Below are positions 32,493 to 36,562 of a DNA stretch of 36,562 nucleotides, piece by piece (within the stretch, counting starts at the first letter, position 1; the number at the start of each line of letters is the position of its first letter). Location of the stretch: assembly GCA_017511325.1 (NCBI GenBank), contig JAFWKS010000089.1, positions 1 through 36,562 on the forward strand. The letters are read 5' to 3'. The notes under the pieces are model-generated. The model made no database searches and was not told the origin of the DNA. It saw only the letters and a list, made by a program, of their open reading frames with translations. The stretch comes from Erysipelotrichaceae bacterium (GTDB lineage: Bacteria; Bacillota_I; Bacilli_A; Erysipelotrichales; Erysipelotrichaceae). Made by a program: the position numbers and the translations under genes.

Positions 32493-33340
32493 TTGAAGTT
32501 TCAGGTGTTGTTAAGAGATATAAGGGTTTTGAACTTGACTGCAGCATCAAGGTAGACAACGGAATGATCAGCGGTCTGATCGGTGCCAACGGTGCCGGTA
32601 AAAGCACCCTGTTTCGAAGTATTCTGGGACTGGTCTACCCGGACAGCGGAGAGATCAGGATCTTCAACAAAAATGTACAGGATATAAACAACAAGGACAG
32701 AGAAAAGATCGGAACAGTCATGAGCGATGCGGGATTTTCCGGGTATCTGATGATCAAAGATATCAGAGAGATCCTTAAAGGCTTTTATCCGGAATTCAAT
32801 GAAAAATTCTTCAGTGATAAATGCAAGGAGTTTGCCCTGGATGAAAACAAAAAGGTCAAAGAACTATCTACCGGCATGAAAGCCAAGCTGAATGTGCTGT
32901 GCGCATTGTCTCATCGTCCTAAGCTTTTGATCCTGGATGAACCGACGGCCGGGCTCGATGTCATGGCTCGAGACGAGATCCTGACGATGCTCAGGGAATT
33001 CATGGAGGAAGATCCAGATCGCAGCATCCTCATCAGTTCACATATTTCAAGCGATCTTGAATCGCTGTGTGATGATTTCTATATGATCGATGAAGGAAGG
33101 ATCCTGCTTCATGAAGAAGGCGACAGGCTTAATGAAAACTACGGAATACTCAAGGTCAGCGAAGAAGAATACGAAAAGCTCGATAAGGCATATCTGCTTA
33201 AAAAGAAGAAAGAGCCTTTCGGTTATGTCTGTCTGACTGATGAAAGATCGTTCTATACAGAAAACTACCCGCAGATCGTAGTGGAAAAAAGCGGGATCGA
33301 CCATCTCATTCAGCTGATGGTCAAGGGAGAGAACATATGA
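32489..33340 (+). CDS. ABC transporter ATP-binding protein
   Basis: The 283-residue nucleotide-binding subunit has Walker A IGANGAGKSTLF near residue 33, the signature KELSTGMKAKL, Walker B LLILDEPTAGLDV and the switch histidine in ILISSHISSDLESL. It fits the DrrA/YtrB-like exporter ATPases. A C-terminal extension of about 80 residues probably contacts the permease. It overlaps the GntR gene and the permease gene by 4 bases each, so the three are co-translated. Confidence 0.95.
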   Translation: MIEVSGVVKRYKGFELDCSIKVDNGMISGLIGANGAGKSTLFRSILGLVYPDSGEIRIFNKNVQDINNKDREKIGTVMSDAGFSGYLMIKDIREILKGFYPEFNEKFFSDKCKEFALDENKKVKELSTGMKAKLNVLCALSHRPKLLILDEPTAGLDVMARDEILTMLREFMEEDPDRSILISSHISSDLESLCDDFYMIDEGRILLHEEGDRLNENYGILKVSEEEYEKLDKAYLLKKKKEPFGYVCLTDERSFYTENYPQIVVEKSGIDHLIQLMVKGENI

Positions 33341-33978
33341 AGGGTTTACTGATCAAGGACATCCTGATCATGCGCAATCAGAAAAGTACGTCGCTTCTGA
33401 TCGTTTTGATGGGTGTGATGATGTCCATATACATGCAGTCAAGTACCGTGATCGGTTATCTGATGATGATAGGCGGGATGCTGTCGCTTTCAACGATCAG
33501 CTATGATGAACACGAAAACGGATACCGCTATCTGTTTTCTCTGCCGGTCACCAGAAAAGAATATGTTAAGGAAAAATATCTGTTTTCTATTGCCTGGGTG
33601 ATCATATGCATGATCTGTGGAAGTCTGGTCTGTTATCTGATCATGGTCTTCAAGAAACAGGTCGACCTGACAGAACTGTTTGCGACAGCGCTGGCTATGT
33701 TCTGCGTGATCATTTTCATCCTGGCGGTCTCGATCTACGCAAGGATCAGATTCGGCAGCGAGAAAAGCCGGATCATCATCTATGTCGTCTTCGGCGGGAT
33801 CAGCCTGATCGGCTTCATGCTTTCAAAACTTGTAACAGCAGATCAAGTCATGGCGATAGAAAGGTTTGTGAGCACAAACGCCACAATGCTTATTGTGATA
33901 TCGCTGATCGCGGCATTGATCATCTATCTGATATCGTATCTTATTACTGCAAGATACATGGAAAAGAAAGAATTCTGA
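33337..33978 (+). CDS. ABC-2 type transporter permease
   Basis: The 213-residue protein has six membrane helices: two early (LIVLMGVMMSIYMQ, VIGYLMMIGGMLSLSTI), two in the centre (FSIAWVIICMICGSLVCYLI, LAMFCVIIFILAVSI) and two late (IIIYVVFGGISLIGFML, MLIVISLIAALIIYLISYLI). SYDEHENGYRYLFSLPVTRKEYV is the cytoplasmic loop typical of ABC-2 permeases that meets the ATPase. It has no partner permease, so it may work as a homodimer. Substrate is unknown. Confidence 0.9.
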   Translation: MKGLLIKDILIMRNQKSTSLLIVLMGVMMSIYMQSSTVIGYLMMIGGMLSLSTISYDEHENGYRYLFSLPVTRKEYVKEKYLFSIAWVIICMICGSLVCYLIMVFKKQVDLTELFATALAMFCVIIFILAVSIYARIRFGSEKSRIIIYVVFGGISLIGFMLSKLVTADQVMAIERFVSTNATMLIVISLIAALIIYLISYLITARYMEKKEF

Positions 33979-34009
33979 TAAGGAAGTGAAGATACTTCCT
34001 TATTTTATT
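33978..34009 (+). terminator. Intrinsic terminator of the ABC operon
   Basis: A perfect 10-bp stem (33978-33987 with 33994-34003) with a 6-base loop is followed by TTTATT. It begins at the last base of the permease stop codon. Confidence 0.85.
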
Positions 34010-34011
34010 CG

Positions 34012-34048
34012 TTAAAAAATTCTGCTATGGCTTCCATAGCAGAATTTG
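34012..34048 (-). terminator. Intrinsic terminator of the minus-strand Pr6Pr-like gene
   Basis: A 14-bp perfect stem (34017-34030 with 34034-34047) with a 3-base loop is followed on the minus strand by TTTTTAACG. It lies 10 bases after the stop of the gene at 34058. Confidence 0.88.
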
Positions 34049-34057
34049 TCGTTTATG

Positions 34058-34948
34058 TCAGTGTTTCTTCTTTCTTTTTTCTTTTTCTTCAAGGCCGTCG
34101 ATAACGCCCTTGCTGAAGGCTCTGGTGAGCTCTTCAAGTTTTATATCGAATTTTTCAGAGATCTCTTCAAGGATGTCAAACGGTAAAGATATATTGTCCT
34201 TTTCCTCGTAGAGTCCCGCGTGTGTACCCAGCGAATAGATCTCGATCTTGACGCTTACCGGATCGAGCTTCTCGTTCCAGATCGCCTTAAGCCTTTTGTC
34301 AAAGTGTTTGAGCAGCCGGTTGTGAGCTGTTCTGATCAGATAACCGATCGCATAGACGAGCATATACATCAACGGGAACGAATAGTAATATGAGATAAAG
34401 GTATTGAGCATGTAATGATCCTTCCATGTTTTCAGGAAAACTACGTTATATAGATACAGGAAGGAATAGATAGTAAAAGGGATCAGGGCGATCAAGGTAT
34501 CCCTGGGGTTGATAACGTGTCTGGCTTCGACCATAAAGAATGAGATGAGGACCAGAAACGGACAGACGACATGCAGATACTTGTTTTCAGCACCAAACGC
34601 AAGGTAAGGATCAAACCAGCTGATAAAACCCACAGTAAACACCATGGTCAAAGTCGTATTGATGACACCGGCATAATGGATGATAAGAGCCCATTTAGGA
34701 TAGGTGAAACGTTTTTTCTGGATGCCTTCGATCGCAAACGGGATGACCATCATGGCCGCAAAGGCCATAAACAGATTGGAATCGATCGTAAACCACTGAA
34801 ATTCCGTGTTGGTCGTTCCTGTTGTGTCGGTGGATATATCGTAAATGATCGATCCTACCGAAAGAACAAAGGTAACGACGCAGGCAACGAGTGCCAGTAT
34901 TGATCGCCATTTGAAAAGATTTACCAGATGCACCCTCTTATTTTCCAT
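34058..34948 (-). CDS. Pr6Pr / FAR-17a-like six-helix membrane protein
   Basis: The 296-residue protein has about six predicted membrane helices (residues 15-210) and a charged cytoplasmic tail (from about 215). Stretches such as FQWFTIDSNLFMAFAAMMVI, LHVVCPFLVLISFFMVEARH and the aromatic-rich helix FISYYYSFPLMYMLVYAIGY match the Pr6Pr proteins related to androgen-induced FAR-17a, in which Thr and His residues form a fatty-acid-ester hydrolase site. That relation is from general pattern memory and is not certain. The start has no ribosome site, and a TATGAT -10 (34960-34955) predicts transcription from the A of the ATG. Confidence 0.65.
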   Translation of the reverse strand: MENKRVHLVNLFKWRSILALVACVVTFVLSVGSIIYDISTDTTGTTNTEFQWFTIDSNLFMAFAAMMVIPFAIEGIQKKRFTYPKWALIIHYAGVINTTLTMVFTVGFISWFDPYLAFGAENKYLHVVCPFLVLISFFMVEARHVINPRDTLIALIPFTIYSFLYLYNVVFLKTWKDHYMLNTFISYYYSFPLMYMLVYAIGYLIRTAHNRLLKHFDKRLKAIWNEKLDPVSVKIEIYSLGTHAGLYEEKDNISLPFDILEEISEKFDIKLEELTRAFSKGVIDGLEEKEKRKKKH

Positions 34949-35078
34949 ATTCTAATCATATCAAAAGATTTTATGGTAGAAAGTTCATTTTTTAGAACTA
35001 TTTAATTATCTGTTACCAGATCAAAAGAAAAAGCTGTAATTTCAAAAAATTACGGATGCATCAAAAGAGGCTTGAGTG

Positions 35079-35084
35079 TATGAT
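35079..35084 (+). promoter_or_regulatory. -10 candidate of the second PHP gene
   Basis: TATGAT lies 8 bases before the ATG, with a predicted 2-base leader (GG). The -35 region is not recognisable. A TATGAT for the divergent gene lies at 34955-34960, so the 144-base gap serves both directions. Confidence 0.4.
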
Positions 35085-35092
35085 ATATAAGG

Positions 35093-35875
35093 ATGAAACA
35101 GACATTTAACTATCACACACATACAAACAGATGCGGACACGCAAGCGGAAGCGATGAAGAATACGTACTGGCGGCGATCAAGGCAGGATATAAGACCCTG
35201 GGTTTTTCTGATCATTCCCCTTACCGCGATTTTCCCAATAAGAAGTCTCACATGGACTGGGACGAATTTCCGGGTTATGTTGAAAGCATCAACTCATTAA
35301 AAGAGAAATATAAAGATGTCATCGATATAAAGCTGGGCATAGAAAGCGAATACTATCCTGAACATGTCGATGAAAGAAAACTGTTAAGAAAGTCGCTTGA
35401 CTACATGATCCTGGGTCAGCATTTTATCTATCCTGACGGATCAGGAAACTTCTTCAAGAACAACACTGATGAAGAGATCATGATCTATGCCAAAGGTCTG
35501 TGTGCAGGAATAGAATCCGGCATGTATGACTATGTATGCCATCCTGATGTCTTCATGAACAGACAGGAAGTCTTCAACAGGACCTGTGAGGAAGTAGCTC
35601 ACATGATCGCTTCGACAGCGGCTTCAACAGACACGCCATTAGAGATAAATGTCCACGGCATAACCAGAGGGATCTTTGATTTTCCTAACGGCAAGAGATA
35701 CTTCTATCCGTTCAGGGAATTCTGGCAGATAGCCGCACAGTATCCGATCAGAGTATTGATCGGTATCGATGCCCACGATCCTAAGCAGCTGCTGGATAAA
35801 GACGTGATAGAGAAAGCTATGGATGTCGTGGGAGATCTTGATCTCAACTTCATCAAAGAACCTTTCATAAAATAA
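35093..35875 (+). CDS. PHP-domain histidinol-phosphatase-like protein
   Basis: The 260-residue protein has the nine-residue PHP metal site: NYHTHTNRCGHA (His8, His10, His15), LGFSDHSPY, LGIESEYYPEHV, ILGQHF, YVCHPDVFM and LIGIDAHDPKQL. It matches HisK-type histidinol-phosphate phosphatase (length about 260-270). No other histidine biosynthesis gene lies in the window, and many PHP phosphatases have other phosphate substrates, so its role in histidine synthesis is uncertain. The start at 35093 has AAGG immediately before the ATG, too near to act as a ribosome site. Confidence 0.85.
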   Translation: MKQTFNYHTHTNRCGHASGSDEEYVLAAIKAGYKTLGFSDHSPYRDFPNKKSHMDWDEFPGYVESINSLKEKYKDVIDIKLGIESEYYPEHVDERKLLRKSLDYMILGQHFIYPDGSGNFFKNNTDEEIMIYAKGLCAGIESGMYDYVCHPDVFMNRQEVFNRTCEEVAHMIASTAASTDTPLEINVHGITRGIFDFPNGKRYFYPFREFWQIAAQYPIRVLIGIDAHDPKQLLDKDVIEKAMDVVGDLDLNFIKEPFIK

Positions 35876-35888
35876 AGAACAGGAAAAA

Positions 35889-35894
35889 TATAAT
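35889..35894 (+). promoter_or_regulatory. -10 element for the gene at 35908
   Basis: A perfect TATAAT lies 13 bases before the ATG, predicting a 7-base leader (TAGACAG) without a ribosome site. Confidence 0.5.
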
Positions 35895-35907
35895 ATACTA
35901 TAGACAG

Positions 35908-36562
35908 ATGGAAAAGCAGCATTATGATTTTTCGCCTTTTGGTTTTCTGATCAAATCAGGAGCGATCATTCTGGCGTTACTGTTTATTCTGGCTCTGATC
36001 ACTTCGGCAACCACCGGCATCCCGCTTTTTGATCCGGCGATCCTGAAGATGCTTTCGGATGTTTTTATGATCGCGCTGGTAGTTCTGGGGCTGTTGCTTC
36101 TGATACCTTTCATCGTGATCGTATTTATCAAAAAAGGAGAAGTTCATTTGACTGGTCCCTCGGCTTTAGTTAAAGATTACGCTTTGCGTTATGATGCCTA
36201 CGAAGATGGCAAGAAAAAGAAGAAGACTTTTGATATTCGCAATATCGACAGATATCTCAATGAATATAAACAGATGTATGTCATCGATGGCATGATCCTG
36301 TCAAAACCGGATAAAAACAAGAAAGCCAACGCCAATACCCTTTATATAGAACTGCCAAACAAGACCAGGATGTCTTTAAGAGATCTATCGGTTGAAGACA
36401 AGGATCTCTATAACAGGCTGTGTGCTTTCCTTGACAGCATCCACGATCTTGATGAGATAGCCTTGCAGTTCAGACTTGGTTCCCTGGTCCAGAAAGAGAC
36501 GATCATCAATTCCGCCAAAGAAGCCATCAGCTCTTTAAAGGCGCTGAGAAGACAGATCCAGG
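35908..36562 (+). CDS. Two-helix membrane protein of unknown function (partial, 3' end beyond window)
   Basis: The first 218 codons are present and open to the right edge. The product begins MEKQHYDFSPFGFLIKSGAI and has two membrane helices at about 15-35 and 50-75, which are joined by a short outside loop. A cytoplasmic part follows with KKKKKTFDIRNIDRYLNEYK and then a basic, helix-rich region (NSAKEAISSLKALRRQI) that could begin a coiled coil. I do not recognise the family. There is no ribosome site before the ATG, and the -10 lies 13 bases upstream. Confidence 0.75.
   Translation, partial: MEKQHYDFSPFGFLIKSGAIILALLFILALITSATTGIPLFDPAILKMLSDVFMIALVVLGLLLLIPFIVIVFIKKGEVHLTGPSALVKDYALRYDAYEDGKKKKKTFDIRNIDRYLNEYKQMYVIDGMILSKPDKNKKANANTLYIELPNKTRMSLRDLSVEDKDLYNRLCAFLDSIHDLDEIALQFRLGSLVQKETIINSAKEAISSLKALRRQIQ

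Overview
The window looks like the replication-origin region of a low-to-mid GC member of the Bacillota. The evidence is the gene order dnaA-dnaN-yaaA-recF-gyrB-gyrA, Gram-positive style secreted proteins, strong AGGAGG-type ribosome binding sites inside operons, and an origin built from TTTTCCACA boxes. I suspect an Erysipelotrichia-like gut or oral anaerobe, but that is a guess; no rRNA or other taxonomic marker is present. I see no tRNA, rRNA, CRISPR array, transposase or phage gene.

Layout. Bases 1-7911 (minus strand) hold gyrA (cut by the window edge), gyrB, recF, yaaA, dnaN and dnaA. Bases 7912-8254 are the origin, with a dense DnaA-box cluster and a perfect 29-bp palindrome made of two boxes. 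To its right most genes lie on the plus strand, that is, co-directional with a fork leaving this origin. 8627-13319 encodes a lipoprotein S15-type peptidase, a NUDIX hydrolase and a secreted papain-like peptidase. 13387-16016 (minus) holds a small zinc-ribbon protein with a double-glycine leader-like start, and a GH36 alpha-galactosidase. 16139-19404 is a tightly overlapping five-gene operon: a left-handed beta-helix transferase, two HAD phosphatases, a tiny zinc-ribbon protein and a D-2-hydroxyacid dehydrogenase.

19476-28467 is the most interesting block. It is a Gram-positive version of the poorly understood Escherichia coli yhf cluster: yhfZ, a zinc-ribbon/two-helix membrane protein, a yhfY-like PRD protein, yhfT, yhfU, php, yhfX, a short amidase-signature enzyme, yhfS and yhfW. 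The amidase-like gene and the zinc-ribbon membrane protein are not members of the E. coli cluster as I know it. A strong intrinsic terminator sits between yhfU and php and probably sets the ratio of transporter-side genes to enzyme-side genes. The gene set (GntR-type ligand sensor, PRD protein, membrane transporter, two PLP-fold enzymes, metal hydrolase, amidase, phosphopentomutase-like enzyme) reads as uptake and breakdown of one unidentified compound, perhaps an amino or amide conjugate of a sugar phosphate. That reading is inference.

28525-36562 contains a membrane-anchored GH25 lysozyme-like protein, a PHP phosphoesterase, a diguanylate cyclase with the GGDEF domain at the N-terminus, a YtrA-type GntR/ABC transporter operon with a textbook promoter and operator-like repeats, a Pr6Pr-like membrane protein, a histidinol-phosphatase-like PHP protein and the start of an unrecognised two-helix membrane protein. 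Across the window, at least nine genes have a -10 hexamer so close to the start codon, with no usable Shine-Dalgarno sequence, that they should be transcribed as leaderless or nearly leaderless mRNAs.
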